Below, piece after piece: positions 1 through 8,802 of a stretch of DNA of 64,000 nucleotides. The stretch spans positions 170,764 through 234,763 of the forward strand of contig NC_012997.1 in assembly GCF_000023025.1 (NCBI RefSeq), read 5' to 3'. Origin of the DNA: Teredinibacter turnerae T7901. GTDB taxonomy: Bacteria > Pseudomonadota > Gammaproteobacteria > Pseudomonadales > Cellvibrionaceae. Under the pieces are notes generated by a model. It worked only from the letters and a program-made list of their open reading frames with translations. It was not told where the DNA came from and did not search any database. The position numbers were made by a program, and so were the translations under genes. Each line of letters begins with the position of its first letter. The stretch's first letter is position 1.

Positions 1-260
1 AGCGAACCGTTCCAAAGGTTGGAAATGGTTGCACCGTTCAGCGCCAGCTCGACCTGCCAGCCTGTTACCGGTGCTGAACCTTGGTTGCTAATGGCGACAG
101 TTGCGCAATAGCCTGCGCCCCAGTCGTTATTAACGTTAATGGTCGCGGCTGCGGTGCCGCCAGCCGAGGTCACCGTGTTCGCTAAGCTAGCGCTTGCAAA
201 CACGGCGAGAGCGGAGCATGCCGCACCTCGCCAAAGTTTGTTAAACCAGTTGTTATTCAT
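1..260 (-). CDS. Secreted protein with N-terminal CBM2 domain (partial, C-terminus outside window)
   Basis: The frame reads leftwards from ATG at 258-260 and runs off the window edge without a stop. GGAG lies about 8 nt upstream of the ATG. Residues 1-27 are a Sec signal peptide (basic WFNKLWR, then ACSALAVFASASLA). The mature part begins a family 2 carbohydrate-binding module: the NDWGAGYCA, VAISNQG, VTGWQVEL and ISNLWNG segments match the CBM2 pattern, including the N-terminal Cys that normally forms a disulfide and Trp residues that stack on cellulose. CBM2 proteins bind crystalline cellulose, chitin or xylan outside the cell. What follows the module (a glycoside hydrolase, or only more binding or linker domains) cannot be seen. 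The module directly after the signal peptide argues against an AA10 oxidase, which would need an N-terminal His. Confidence 0.85.
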   Translation of the reverse strand, partial: MNNNWFNKLWRGAACSALAVFASASLANTVTSAGGTAAATINVNNDWGAGYCATVAISNQGSAPVTGWQVELALNGATISNLWNGS

Positions 261-845
261 AGTTTACTCCGTGCTAAATCATTATTTTTTTACATATAAA
301 ATGCGGCGATTGAGCGATGCCGCGGAAGGGATAGCGTGCCTGTAAAATCCATAGCCGCCGGTGTAAGAATTATTAACGTGCTAAATGGATGGCGGTGAGA
401 TTCTCACACAAAAAGCGAAAAAAATATTTCGTTCATCACAAATGTTTGGCAAATCACCGGGTTTAAAAACACGCCGGCTGGTTGCTTGCGGATATCACTC
501 AGTGAGCGCGCAGAAAACTCATACGTTTATATGGGTTATCTAAGACGATTTAATAAGCCTTTTTGTAAGAAGCCTTGCTGTACTCGCTTCGATATTGCTC
601 GAGCAAAATACGCGGGCGCGTGCTTTTACTGATAAAAGCATGCCAGCAGGTTAATAAAAGACGGCGTGAATTTTGCGATTCTCAACGAAATCAATGCCAG
701 TGAGGCGCGTGGAGGTTGTTGTAAGCAACACTGCGCGCACGTGGCTTGTCACTATACTTCAATGAGTAAGATGCATTATTGGCGCTGGTGTATGTCGGTG
801 GGTTAGTTTGTTTGGCCAGGTGCCACCAGAACTGTTGGATAACTT
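261..845. other. 585-bp divergent intergenic region with one strong stem-loop
   Basis: This lies between the leftward CBM2 gene and the rightward M14 gene, so it must hold both promoters. No credible coding frame was seen. The clearest structure is a stem-loop at 618-643: an 11-bp stem (one G-T pair) around CTGA. It has no T-run, so it is not a typical Rho-independent terminator. Confidence 0.5.
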
Positions 846-1949
846 ATGAAATCGGTACCACCTGTACAGAACCCAGCGTCACCGCGCGATATAAAGTTGG
901 CCCTTCCCAAGCGTCCACCGCAAGAACGTAAACGGCTTAAAAAAGCACTGCCGGAATTGTTGTGGCTGGAACGCTTGATTAACACCTATTCATCTACCCT
1001 GGATGCGAGCTGCGAGGGCTTGCTTCCCTGGCAGGGGCTGCAACTCCCTTTTTACTGTCTTACGCTGGGTGGTTCGGCGGCCGATAAAAAAACGCCAGTA
1101 CTACTGATTACCGGGGGTGTCCACGGCATTGAACGCATTGGCAGCCAGGTAATTCTGGCGTGGCTGTCGAGCCTGCTCAGCCGGCTCGAATGGGATAGCG
1201 CCCTGCAGCAAAAGCTGTCTCGCCTGCGGCTGGTCGTAGTGCCGATTGTTAATCCTGTGGGGATGTTCGCCAACCGTCGCGCGAACGGCAATGGCGTTGA
1301 TTTGAATCGCAACGGCCTGGTTACCGCAGAAGATAAGGTGCCTTTTCTTGTGGGTGGGCATCGAATAGGTTCGTGGTTGCCCTGGTATCGCGGTAGTGCT
1401 GGTCAGCCTCAGGAACTGGAATACCGGTTACTACAACAGGTGGTTGAACGCGAGGTGTATCCCCGCGCGATGGCAATGGCGCTCGATTTACATTCCGGCT
1501 TTGGCACCCACGATCGTTTGTGGTTCCCTTATGCCTATCGCAAAAAGCTCATCGGCAGTATCGAAAATTATCTCGCGTTGAAACTGTTATGGGAGCGCTG
1601 TTTTCCGCACCACAATTATATTTTCGAACCGCAATCCATCCACTATTTATCGCACGGAGATATTTGGGATGATTTCTATTTACAGGCAAAAAAAAGGGAA
1701 AATCATACATTTATTCCCCTCACATTGGAGATGGGCTCATGGGCCTGGGTAAAGAAGCGCCCCGCGCAAATTTTTAATTTTGCTGGAATGTTTAATCCTC
1801 AGAAAGCGCACCGTCATTCGCGGGTATTGCGCCGACATCTCTCTTTGCTGGATTTTTTGCTATCTGCGGCAATTGATTATCGCGAATGGTTGCCGGTAGA
1901 TGAACAGGTCAAACTATTAAAGCAGGCTGCACATGTCCTGTGGAATTAA
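846..1949 (+). CDS. M14-family zinc carboxypeptidase-like protein
   Basis: 367 aa, no signal peptide, so probably cytoplasmic. The M14 (carboxypeptidase A-like) zinc site is visible: HxxE at H93/E96 in GGVHGIE, a later zinc-ligand candidate H216 in LDLHSGFG, the substrate-binding pair N154-R155 in DLNRNG, and a candidate catalytic Glu at E295 in LEMGSW. Members hydrolyse C-terminal peptide bonds or related amide or ester bonds; the substrate here is unknown. It belongs to the DUF2817/succinylglutamate-desuccinylase-like part of the clan rather than to the classical secreted carboxypeptidases. The 3' end overlaps the following hydrolase gene by 17 bp, which indicates co-translation. Confidence 0.75.
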   Translation: MKSVPPVQNPASPRDIKLALPKRPPQERKRLKKALPELLWLERLINTYSSTLDASCEGLLPWQGLQLPFYCLTLGGSAADKKTPVLLITGGVHGIERIGSQVILAWLSSLLSRLEWDSALQQKLSRLRLVVVPIVNPVGMFANRRANGNGVDLNRNGLVTAEDKVPFLVGGHRIGSWLPWYRGSAGQPQELEYRLLQQVVEREVYPRAMAMALDLHSGFGTHDRLWFPYAYRKKLIGSIENYLALKLLWERCFPHHNYIFEPQSIHYLSHGDIWDDFYLQAKKRENHTFIPLTLEMGSWAWVKKRPAQIFNFAGMFNPQKAHRHSRVLRRHLSLLDFLLSAAIDYREWLPVDEQVKLLKQAAHVLWN

Positions 1950-2706
1950 CGTTATCTTGTTGCGCGGACTGGGTCGCGAATCGGAACACTGGTTCGGGTT
2001 CGCCGAGCTGTTAAAACGCCGCTGTGCGGAGATAGCGCCCTACATCTATTTTACCTTCGCCACACCGGATACTGCTGGCTGCGGAACCGAATACCAGCGC
2101 AAAGCCAGTCACCGCCTTACGGAACTGACCGATGATCTGGTGCGTCGCCTACCCACAAAAACCAAAGACGCCTGCACCGTGGTGGTGGGTTTGTCGATGG
2201 GAGGGCTGATCGCGCTGGACCTGGCAAATCGTTATGAATCGCTGGTGGACGGCGTAGTGGTTATTAACAGCAGCACCGGTAATCAACCGTGGTATAGACG
2301 TATGTGTCCGCAGGCATTATTGACCGCGCTAACTGCACTTGCGCTGCCACTTCGGCAGCGGGAAAACTGCATTTTTAATCTGGTCAGCAACACGCAGCCC
2401 GAGCAAGCACGGCAAGGTTGGTGGCAGATTCAACGCGCGCGCCCGGTATCGCGTTTAAATTTGGTGCGTCTGCTGTTGGCTGCGGCGGGCTTCACATTGA
2501 ACGAAACTCTTGCCCAGAAGGGGTTGGTGATCGCCAGCCAACGGGATCGATTGGTAGACGCCAGGTGTTCTGGTGAGTTGGCGCACTACTTAAATTGGCC
2601 ACTTGAAGTGCATCCGTCCGCTGGCCACGATGTGCCAATTGATAATCCTGAGTGGCTTGCGGATGTCGTTGCGCAATGGTTGGTAAGGGAGTACGTAATT
2701 TTGTAG
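1933..2706 (+). CDS. Alpha/beta hydrolase
   Basis: 257 aa. The nucleophile elbow GLSMGG places the catalytic Ser at 88. H232 in AGHDVP is the likely catalytic His, and D205 or D209 (QRDRLVD) the acid. The N-terminal LLRGLGRESEHW segment takes the place of the usual HG oxyanion-hole region. Typical members are esterases, lipases or amidases; no substrate can be assigned. It starts inside the preceding M14 gene (17-bp overlap), so the two probably act on one substrate class or in one process. No signal peptide or membrane helix is seen. Confidence 0.75.
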   Translation: MSCGINVILLRGLGRESEHWFGFAELLKRRCAEIAPYIYFTFATPDTAGCGTEYQRKASHRLTELTDDLVRRLPTKTKDACTVVVGLSMGGLIALDLANRYESLVDGVVVINSSTGNQPWYRRMCPQALLTALTALALPLRQRENCIFNLVSNTQPEQARQGWWQIQRARPVSRLNLVRLLLAAAGFTLNETLAQKGLVIASQRDRLVDARCSGELAHYLNWPLEVHPSAGHDVPIDNPEWLADVVAQWLVREYVIL

Positions 2707-2944
2707 GCGCAATTTCAGTATAGATTCCTAAATACGTTAATCGTATTGCGCGCTATGCAATAGGTTCGCTCATGCCGGCTTACCAACAGCAGAGAATGGT
2801 TTTTTTAATCGGTTCTTTTGCGTTTATTGGTTTAACGCAACCTACCCTTTCGCTGGAGCGCACAGAGCTACGGAGTCTGCTTCTAAAACGACGGTGTCGG
2901 CTTAAAAACAAAATGAGCCTCAAAAGAGGCCCGAGGAGGAGAGA

Positions 2945-3004
2945 GTGGAATACCTGAATGGTATGCTCAATAATAAATTTATTCTGTGCATTGTGTACAA
3001 ATAA
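2945..3004 (+). CDS. Possible 19-codon small ORF with strong RBS
   Basis: A GTG codon at 2945 sits 5-6 nt after a near-perfect Shine-Dalgarno run (GAGGAGGA, 2933-2940) and opens a short frame ending at TAA 3002-3004. The peptide has a hydrophobic C-terminal half (NKFILCIVYK). A small hairpin (GCCTC-AAAA-GAGGC, 2917-2930) lies just upstream. Nothing else supports translation, and the purine-rich run may be chance in this non-coding stretch. Confidence 0.2.
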   Translation: MEYLNGMLNNKFILCIVYK

Positions 3005-3249
3005 AAATGCTTTTACCGATATTTTGGCATCAAACTTCGTATATTGGATGATTAAATTACCGTAATAGTTACGTTATGCGCCTCACTGTTCATGTATTGA
3101 ATCAGATGTACAGCGAGTTTTCGCGAATATTTCTGTATTTTAATTCTGTATTTGACGAAGCGTATTTAGTTAAGGTCACCGCACGAAAGCCGGCGAATTG
3201 CGCAGTACAAATCGGCGATGCCTGTCGCATACGCTGCCAGTCAGAGTCA

Positions 3250-3277
3250 GCGGCGATGCCGTTATTGGCATCGCCGC
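3250..3277. repeat. Perfect 11-bp inverted repeat (stem-loop)
   Basis: The arms 3250-3260 and 3267-3277 are fully complementary, GC-rich, and separated by GTTATT. No T-run follows on either strand, so a structural RNA element or protein-binding site is as likely as a terminator. Confidence 0.5.
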
Positions 3278-4108
3278 CTCTGGGCTGGCTTTTGCTGCGG
3301 GCTGAAGGCTGGGTTGCCACTTATTGGTTGCTTTTGCCGCTGGGGTATCGTTCAGCAATATATCGTCTTTGCTATCAGCCTGATGCTGTCATATTGAGAA
3401 AAAAGCAACCTGTCGTATTGTTTTCTGGCACCCAATAGTTGGTCGCGTATTTCGTTATTATTATGTCTGGTGATCGATTAGCAGAAGCGACGAACTTATT
3501 GTTGTTGTGCTGAACAACGGGAGGGAGTATAGGCTTCGAAATATGGCATCTGAGTGACAAATGTCAAAACTCTGTTCAATGAATGTCGCTTGAAACAGTA
3601 TTTTTAACGAGTCTACATTTCTAGCGTCTTTTAGGCACTTGGCACGCCGCTAACTGCATTATTTTAAATTGAAAGTTTTCTTAGATTCTGTGATTAAATT
3701 ATGAATAGAAATATAAAAACGTTTTGTAGTTTCGAATAGATATATATATAGCGTTTGTGGACTCATTTCGAAAATAGAACGACTTGTCTGTATCTACCGT
3801 TTTCATTGAAATGCGTTTTTTATTAACCCGCCTATTTCATATGAGATCCGGGATGTTGGTAATCACGCCTGGTTCGACGTTTGGTCAATCCTCTGGTTTC
3901 TCTTGCAGCGGAAAAAAATATTCAATATCGCGAAGGATTGTAAGCGAGTTGAATTGGGGTTGGTTGATCCAAGTGAGTCTGTAATTGGAGCAACGCTCCG
4001 GATGTGGTGTGTGCATTAACGCATCCGCAAGTGCATAGCCCCGGGTTGAGACTGATAAAGATTAAAAATCCTATCTTTTTTATGTAAGCGGATTTTTTCT
4101 GCCACTGC

Positions 4109-4137
4109 CCTGCTCGGTTGGAAAGCAGGAGCTTTTT
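4109..4137 (+). terminator. Terminator-like hairpin upstream of the lectin gene
   Basis: CCTGCT at 4109-4114 pairs with AGCAGG at 4124-4129 around a 9-nt loop, and AGCTTTTTT follows. This has the form of a short Rho-independent terminator for a rightward transcript from the preceding non-coding region, or an attenuator in the leader of the lectin gene, whose ATG is about 225 nt downstream. Confidence 0.4.
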
Positions 4138-4362
4138 TCAATACTAGAAATCGTTATTTTTACTATTTGTTAACAAGTTATCAGGGTGGGGCGGTGATTG
4201 TTTTTCCGCTTAACATACCTTAAGGCGGCCTGCATAATTTTTGCGGGGTTGTGCAAGCGGAAAGCAGAATAGTCGGACGGCTTCGTATTTCCAATTGTGT
4301 TTGCGCAACGTCCTGGCGCTGATTGATCAGCAATAATCAATTGTTTACATAAGGATTGTTTC

Positions 4363-4848
4363 ATGAAAAAAATAATTGCCGGCGTTTTGATGTTGTCTTC
4401 CATGGTGGCGGGCGCACAAAAATTTGAAGCGGGTGTGTCTGGTGGATGGGGGGGAACGCCGTTCGCTGACAACCCACCTACGGATTTTTCACAAATTCAC
4501 GATATCACCTTGTGCGGTGGTTCGGTTGTAGATTCCATTTCTACCAATATTGAAGACGTGTACGGCAACGTCCAAAGCTATGGTAAAAAAGGTGGTAACG
4601 GCGGTACCTGCAGTACCTTGTATTTTTACTCGGGTGAATATATCACTTCTGTAACCGGTCGCTACGGTAGCCGGGTCGACAGCATGGTGATTACCACGAA
4701 TTATGGCCGCACCTTGAGCAAGGGTGGAAACGGCGGTGGTGGCGACTTTAAATACACTGCCAATGATCAGTTTCAAATAGCCGGTTTTGCTGGTCGCAGC
4801 GGCAGCAAACTGGATGCGGTTGGCGTGATTTACCTGCGCAGTTATTAG
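4363..4848 (+). CDS. Secreted jacalin-like lectin domain protein
   Basis: 161 aa with a Sec signal peptide (MKKIIAGVLMLSSMVAGA, cleavage near residue 18-19). The rest looks like one jacalin-type beta-prism: a glycine-rich start (GVSGGWGGTPF), repeated GG-rich loops (KGGNGGT, KGGNGGGG), the pair of strands ITSVTGRYG..VDSMVITTNYG, and the closing strand pattern FAGRSGSKLDAVGVIYL. Jacalin domains bind mannose, galactose or their polymers through such loops. It stands alone after a long leader region. A role in adhesion to host or plant polysaccharide is inferred; sugar specificity cannot be read from the sequence. Confidence 0.75.
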   Translation: MKKIIAGVLMLSSMVAGAQKFEAGVSGGWGGTPFADNPPTDFSQIHDITLCGGSVVDSISTNIEDVYGNVQSYGKKGGNGGTCSTLYFYSGEYITSVTGRYGSRVDSMVITTNYGRTLSKGGNGGGGDFKYTANDQFQIAGFAGRSGSKLDAVGVIYLRSY

Positions 4849-5066
4849 TGTTAGTCGGCCCTGGTCGGGCCGTAAAAGGGGCGGCACAAGTCTGTGCCGC
4901 TAACCTGGTGCGGTGTTTTTTGAGTTCCGGCGTATTTAGATCCAGCCACATTAGGGGCTTGGCAAATGCTTTCCTCTGGGAGGCGCTGTCTTTATACTTC
5001 GGCGCCGATATAAAACGACCATAAAAGCCTTGAAAACTTAGGGGCTTTTTGCAGAGGAGTAAAGCG

Positions 5067-5678
5067 ATGATCAGTGCAGACGAAGCCATAACCCGGCTGA
5101 AAGAAGGTAACCAACGATTTGTAGCCGGTGTACGTAGTGTGGATGCGATAGTGAAGCAAATGAATCTTGCAGATCATGCCCAAGGGCAAGCACCTTTTGC
5201 GATTGTTTTGGGCTGTTCCGATTCTCGCGTGCCTGCTGAAATTATTTTCGACCAGAGCCTGGGGGATTTATTTGTTATTCGCGTTGCCGGCAATATAGTT
5301 GCCCCCTCACAAGTGGGTAGCGTCGAGTTTGCAGCGGAAACCTTCGGTACCCCGTTGGTTATTGTGCTCGGTCACACCCGCTGTGGTGCAATCAACGCCA
5401 CGCTGGATCTGCTGGAAAAGCCTGCAGCTGAGCAGTCGTCCAATGTGATGTCTATCGTGAACAGAATCCGGCCTGCCGTAGAGCCGTTATTTCACACGGA
5501 GCTGCGCAACGACCGAGAAAAATTAGTGCCAGCCTGTATTCACGCCAATATTATGGCGTCTACCAATCAGCTGAGTCATGGCTCTGAAATTCTCGAGCAG
5601 CTCGTCGAGCAGGGCAAACTTAAAATAGTGGGTGCAGAATATTCATTGGAAACCGGCGAAGTGACCTTTTTCGATTGA
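5067..5678 (+). CDS. Beta-class carbonic anhydrase
   Basis: 203 aa. Catalyses CO2 + H2O to bicarbonate + H+ in the cytoplasm. The zinc ligands of the beta class are present: C50 with D52-R54 in GCSDSR, and H103 and C106 in GHTRCG. The conserved core (VRVAGN-like IRVAGN, VGSVEFA) is also there. The start is set at ATG 5067, preceded by AGAGGAG at 5053-5059. A TTG in frame at 5049 would lie upstream of that site. No signal peptide. The gene is alone; just after its stop, CCTCAG (5681-5686) and CTGAGG (5701-5706) form an imperfect hairpin without a T-run. Confidence 0.93.
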   Translation: MISADEAITRLKEGNQRFVAGVRSVDAIVKQMNLADHAQGQAPFAIVLGCSDSRVPAEIIFDQSLGDLFVIRVAGNIVAPSQVGSVEFAAETFGTPLVIVLGHTRCGAINATLDLLEKPAAEQSSNVMSIVNRIRPAVEPLFHTELRNDREKLVPACIHANIMASTNQLSHGSEILEQLVEQGKLKIVGAEYSLETGEVTFFD

Positions 5679-6027
5679 GTCCTCAGCTAGCTGTAAAGCT
5701 CTGAGGCCATAGTGCTTCAGGGCGCTCTACGCGAATAACCCTCATCTCTCCAGCTCTTCTCGCTCTTCCAGCATGTTTGCTCAGCCTGCTTTCTGACTCT
5801 GTCCAGTTTGATTTCACGTTCAATACGTTGACACAAAAGCCGTTTATGCTGAGGATAGAGAGAAATATACGCGCCAATAGGCAATTATAGAACTCGCCAA
5901 TAAGAGCGGTAGATAAAAACTATGCGTGAGCGAAGGGATGAGGGGGTGTTCATGAAGCAACGGCGGGAGAGGCTGACCGGGTTACTGGCAGGGAGGGGTG
6001 TTCTGGGGTTTGCTGGGGGTGTAGCCC
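5679..6027. other. 349-bp intergenic region
   Basis: Apart from the imperfect hairpin at 5681-5706 directly after the carbonic anhydrase gene, I see no gene, repeat or clear regulatory motif here. Confidence 0.4.
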
Positions 6028-7146
6028 ATGCCAGATGAGCGCTGTAGCGAGCTGATCTACCGTATATACAATACGGTAAACGCACCGGACACCTGGCAGG
6101 AGGTACTGGCGGATGTGGCTACCGACCTGGGCGCGAGCCATTTTTTTATTGCGGCGCGCGCGAGTGTTGATGCCCAGCCGTTTGCATTTATCGAGCATGG
6201 CTTTAGTCACGGCCATTTTGATCAATATCACCAGCATTACTACAAGGTCGATGTGTGGACCAAAGCGCTGGCCCAGCACGAACCCAATCAGTTCCGGAGC
6301 AGTCACGAGGTCTATGATGACCGCGCCTTTTTAAATTCCGAGATCTACCACGACTTCGCGCGCCCTGCGGATATCCGCCACGGCTTGGGGTGTCTCCTGG
6401 TGTCGGGCGACAGTTTTGATCCGCCGATGATGACTGAACTGGCATTGATGCGCGGCGGCGATCAGAAGCATTTCGACGAATCTGAGAAGCGGCGCGCACA
6501 GCACTACGTGTCTCACTTTGAGCAGGCGCTGCAGCTCGGGCGGCAAATGCAGCAGTTAACCGCGCAGCAGCGGGCTTTTGCAGGCCTGTTTGCCGCGCAG
6601 ACGCAGCCAGCGCTCATATGCGACTACCATTTACGCGTCTACGAGCACAATCATGCGTTAGATGGTTTGGCTCAAAATGGTGAATTACTCGGGATCGGCT
6701 GCGAAAGAAAGTTGACGTTTGTTGATGAGCGCAACCAGTCGCAATTAGAGGCCTGTATTGCCGGGTTCCGGATGGCGACGTTTAATAGTGCCGAAAGCTT
6801 TTCCGTGGTTGCCGGCGGTGTGGGTTACCGGGTTAAGGTCAGCCCTTGGTTGTACACAGGTGTGCACCTACCGGGACAGCAACAGGGTGCGTTGCTGGTG
6901 CAAATCCAACCCTTGCGCACCGCCACTCAGTTATCTCCGGGCTTGATCATGTGTTGGACTGCACTGAGTGCGGCCGAAGCGGAAGTGGTGGCACATTTGT
7001 GTGAGGGTACCGGCCTGGCCCAAATTGCGGAGCTGCGTAAAGTCAGCCTGGGCACCGTCAGGCAGCAATTGAAATCGGCCATGCACAAGGTCGGCTGCCA
7101 CTCGCAGGCACAACTTATTGCGCGAATTCTGACTCTAAGCGTGTAG
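6028..7146 (+). CDS. LuxR-type HTH transcriptional regulator
   Basis: 372 aa. The last 65 residues or so form a LuxR/FixJ-type helix-turn-helix: LSAAEAEVVAHLCEG, then GLAQIAELRKVSLGTVRQQLKS and a dimer helix ending in ARILTL. The usual 'LT..E..V' start of the fold is LSAAEAEV here. The N-terminal 290 residues have no catalytic motif and look like a sensory region (PAS/GAF-like mixed alpha-beta), as in many stand-alone LuxR regulators of marine gammaproteobacteria. There is no autoinducer-binding signature strong enough to call a quorum-sensing receptor, and no synthase nearby. ATG 6028 follows a G-rich site (TGGGGGTG). Targets unknown. Confidence 0.75.
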   Translation: MPDERCSELIYRIYNTVNAPDTWQEVLADVATDLGASHFFIAARASVDAQPFAFIEHGFSHGHFDQYHQHYYKVDVWTKALAQHEPNQFRSSHEVYDDRAFLNSEIYHDFARPADIRHGLGCLLVSGDSFDPPMMTELALMRGGDQKHFDESEKRRAQHYVSHFEQALQLGRQMQQLTAQQRAFAGLFAAQTQPALICDYHLRVYEHNHALDGLAQNGELLGIGCERKLTFVDERNQSQLEACIAGFRMATFNSAESFSVVAGGVGYRVKVSPWLYTGVHLPGQQQGALLVQIQPLRTATQLSPGLIMCWTALSAAEAEVVAHLCEGTGLAQIAELRKVSLGTVRQQLKSAMHKVGCHSQAQLIARILTLSV

Positions 7147-7440
7147 TGCTGGTGACTGGAGCCAGTGCCAGAGCATCAAAAGATACAGTATGGCGGCGGC
7201 GATGCTCGCGGGGTAAAATTTTTGCGAGAGCAATGAGTGATTTTTTTTGAGTTGCGCAGCGTAAAGCAATAACCCGCCGAGTAACATCTGAAACACCATA
7301 AAAAACACGAGAGGAAGCAGCGCCGGTGAGCTTGTGATGCCAGTAATACGTAACAGCGACCAACCGACTGCGCCGACGATCATTAGAACACCCAGCGTGT
7401 GGGCTATGCGATAACCTTGCTCACTTCCAAAATTACTCAT
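7135..7440 (-). CDS. Small three-helix inner-membrane protein, unknown function
   Basis: 101 aa with three hydrophobic segments at about residues 12-31 (HTLGVLMIVGAVGWSLL), 42-62 (LLPLVFFMVFQMLLGGLLLYA) and 76-95 (YPASIAAAILYLLMLWHWL). Its 3' end overlaps the end of the convergent LuxR gene by 12 bp. No family recognised. Protein-like composition and ATG start support a real gene. Confidence 0.55.
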   Translation of the reverse strand: MSNFGSEQGYRIAHTLGVLMIVGAVGWSLLRITGITSSPALLPLVFFMVFQMLLGGLLLYAAQLKKNHSLLSQKFYPASIAAAILYLLMLWHWLQSPALHA

Positions 7441-7573
7441 AAACTCGCCTGCTTTGCCAACTGTTTATCTTCCGCGCTGCGCTCGACAACCTGAAGCTCT
7501 TCCCGGCTTCCCGGTAAAGTGCGCCCTGGCACTTTGCTGACCAATGTGAGTGACCATAAAAGGAGTACCCTAA

Positions 7574-8176
7574 ATGATCAAGGTTTACGGTGATATTTAT
7601 TCTGGTAACTGTTACAAAATTAAGTTGCTGCTATCGTTTCTGAATATTCCGTACACCTGGAAGCATATGGACATTCTCGCGGGAGAAACCCGCACGCCGG
7701 AATTCTTACAAAAGAACAGTAACGGTAAAATACCACTGGTTGAATTGGACAGTGGCGAGTACCTCGCTGAGTCTAATGCGATCCTGAACTATTTTGCTGA
7801 GGGCTCGCCCTATCTGCCAAATGATCGTTTGCTGCGAGCGCAGGTTTTGCAATGGCAATTTTATGAGCAGTACAGTCACGAACCCTGTATTGCCGTTGCG
7901 CGCTATATTCAGCGCTATCTGGGTATGCCGGAACATCGTCGCGCCGATTACGATAGTGCTCAAGCCGGCGGCATAACGGCTCTGCAACTGATGAATACGC
8001 ACTTGGCGACGCACCAGTTTTTTGTCGGCGAACGGCTAACCATAGCGGACATCAGTTTGTATGCCTACACCCACGTGGCGGAAGAGGGCGGATTCGATTT
8101 GGCGCCTTACAATTTTATCAGCGACTGGTTTGCGCGGATTGAAGCACACCCCAACTACATTGCAATGGAAGGCTGA
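7574..8176 (+). CDS. Glutathione S-transferase family protein
   Basis: 200 aa, the normal length for a cytosolic GST. The N-terminal thioredoxin-like half carries YSGNCYKIK, with S10/C13 as candidate glutathione-activating residues, NGKIPLVEL with the cis-Pro, and the GSH-binding pair E-S in LAESNAIL. The C-terminal helical half contains the N-capping motif LTIADISLYAY. These enzymes conjugate glutathione to electrophiles or reduce disulfides and peroxides. AAAAGGAG lies just before ATG 7574. The LysE-family exporter begins 23 bp downstream, so the two are probably co-transcribed. Confidence 0.88.
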   Translation: MIKVYGDIYSGNCYKIKLLLSFLNIPYTWKHMDILAGETRTPEFLQKNSNGKIPLVELDSGEYLAESNAILNYFAEGSPYLPNDRLLRAQVLQWQFYEQYSHEPCIAVARYIQRYLGMPEHRRADYDSAQAGGITALQLMNTHLATHQFFVGERLTIADISLYAYTHVAEEGGFDLAPYNFISDWFARIEAHPNYIAMEG

Positions 8177-8199
8177 TCTTAATAAAAGGCGGTATTACG

Positions 8200-8802
8200 T
8201 TGTACGTCTCCCACGAATTGATTTCCATGCTAACGTTCTGCCTGGCAGCCTCCATTACACCAGGCCCGAATACCTTAATGTTAATGACCTCAAGTCTCAA
8301 TCACGGTGTGGCCCGCAGTTGGCCGCACTTTTGGGGGGTTATTCTCGGTTTTAATTTTATGCTTGCCACCATCGCTCTAGGCCTGGGCGCGGTGTTTACG
8401 GCTTATCCCATGGCCCATCAAATCATTAAAATTTTGGGGGGTGCGTATTTGTTATATCTCGCCTGGAAAATTGCTACGTCAAGCGGATTAAACGAAGAAA
8501 AAAGCCGAAGCGAGCCGCTCACTTTTTGGCAAGCGGTGTTATTTCAATGGTTGAATCCCAAAGCCTGGATTATTTCCATAGGCGCTGTAGCGTCGTTTAC
8601 CCAGGTAGGTGATTTTATTGCACAGTTTCTGCGCTTGCTGGTGGTGTTTTTTACGATTGGTACGGCGAGCATGTTGGTCTGGCTGTTTTTCGGCGCCTTG
8701 CTAAATCGATTAATTCATAATGATAGAGTTTTAAAGCGATTTAATATTGCGATGGGGCTATTGCTTGCGGTATCGATAGTGCCGATGCTGGGTGTCGTTT
8801 AG
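8200..8802 (+). CDS. LysE/RhtB-family amino-acid exporter
   Basis: 200 aa, the usual size. The family signature follows the first helix start: FCLAASITPGPNTLMLMTSSLNHG. Further hydrophobic stretches (about 38-60, 66-84, 112-132, 145-168, 178-199) give the five to six helices expected of this inner-membrane exporter of amino acids or related metabolites. The most likely start is TTG 8200, with AAAGGCGG at 8184-8192; ATG 8227 would remove the first few residues of helix 1. It follows the GST gene closely; the exported compound is not known. Confidence 0.87.
   Translation: MYVSHELISMLTFCLAASITPGPNTLMLMTSSLNHGVARSWPHFWGVILGFNFMLATIALGLGAVFTAYPMAHQIIKILGGAYLLYLAWKIATSSGLNEEKSRSEPLTFWQAVLFQWLNPKAWIISIGAVASFTQVGDFIAQFLRLLVVFFTIGTASMLVWLFFGALLNRLIHNDRVLKRFNIAMGLLLAVSIVPMLGVV

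Larger units (their letters stand above)
2707..4362. other. 1.65-kb gene-poor region
   Basis: No recognisable protein is coded on either strand. The available frames (for example 3076-3438 +) lack ribosome binding sites and family features. Composition turns distinctly AT-rich at about 2960-3070 and 3540-3800. Structures seen are a 5-bp hairpin at 2917-2930, a perfect 11-bp inverted repeat with 6-nt loop at 3250-3277, and a terminator-like hairpin with T-run at 4109-4137. It could hold an untranslated RNA, a long leader of the lectin gene, or decayed genes. Confidence 0.5.

Noticed and set aside
2772-2957. 61-codon frame after the alpha/beta hydrolase gene
   Set aside because: Basic tail produced by reading through the hairpin and purine-rich run; no Shine-Dalgarno site or family match.
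3076-3438. 120-codon open frame in the gene-poor region
   Set aside because: No ribosome binding site, and an unconvincing composition (its middle part reads through the 11-bp stem-loop). No family resemblance.
3985-4360. Riboswitch (c-di-GMP type) upstream of the lectin gene
   Set aside because: I could not find the conserved GEMM core or P1-P3 layout; only simple hairpins.
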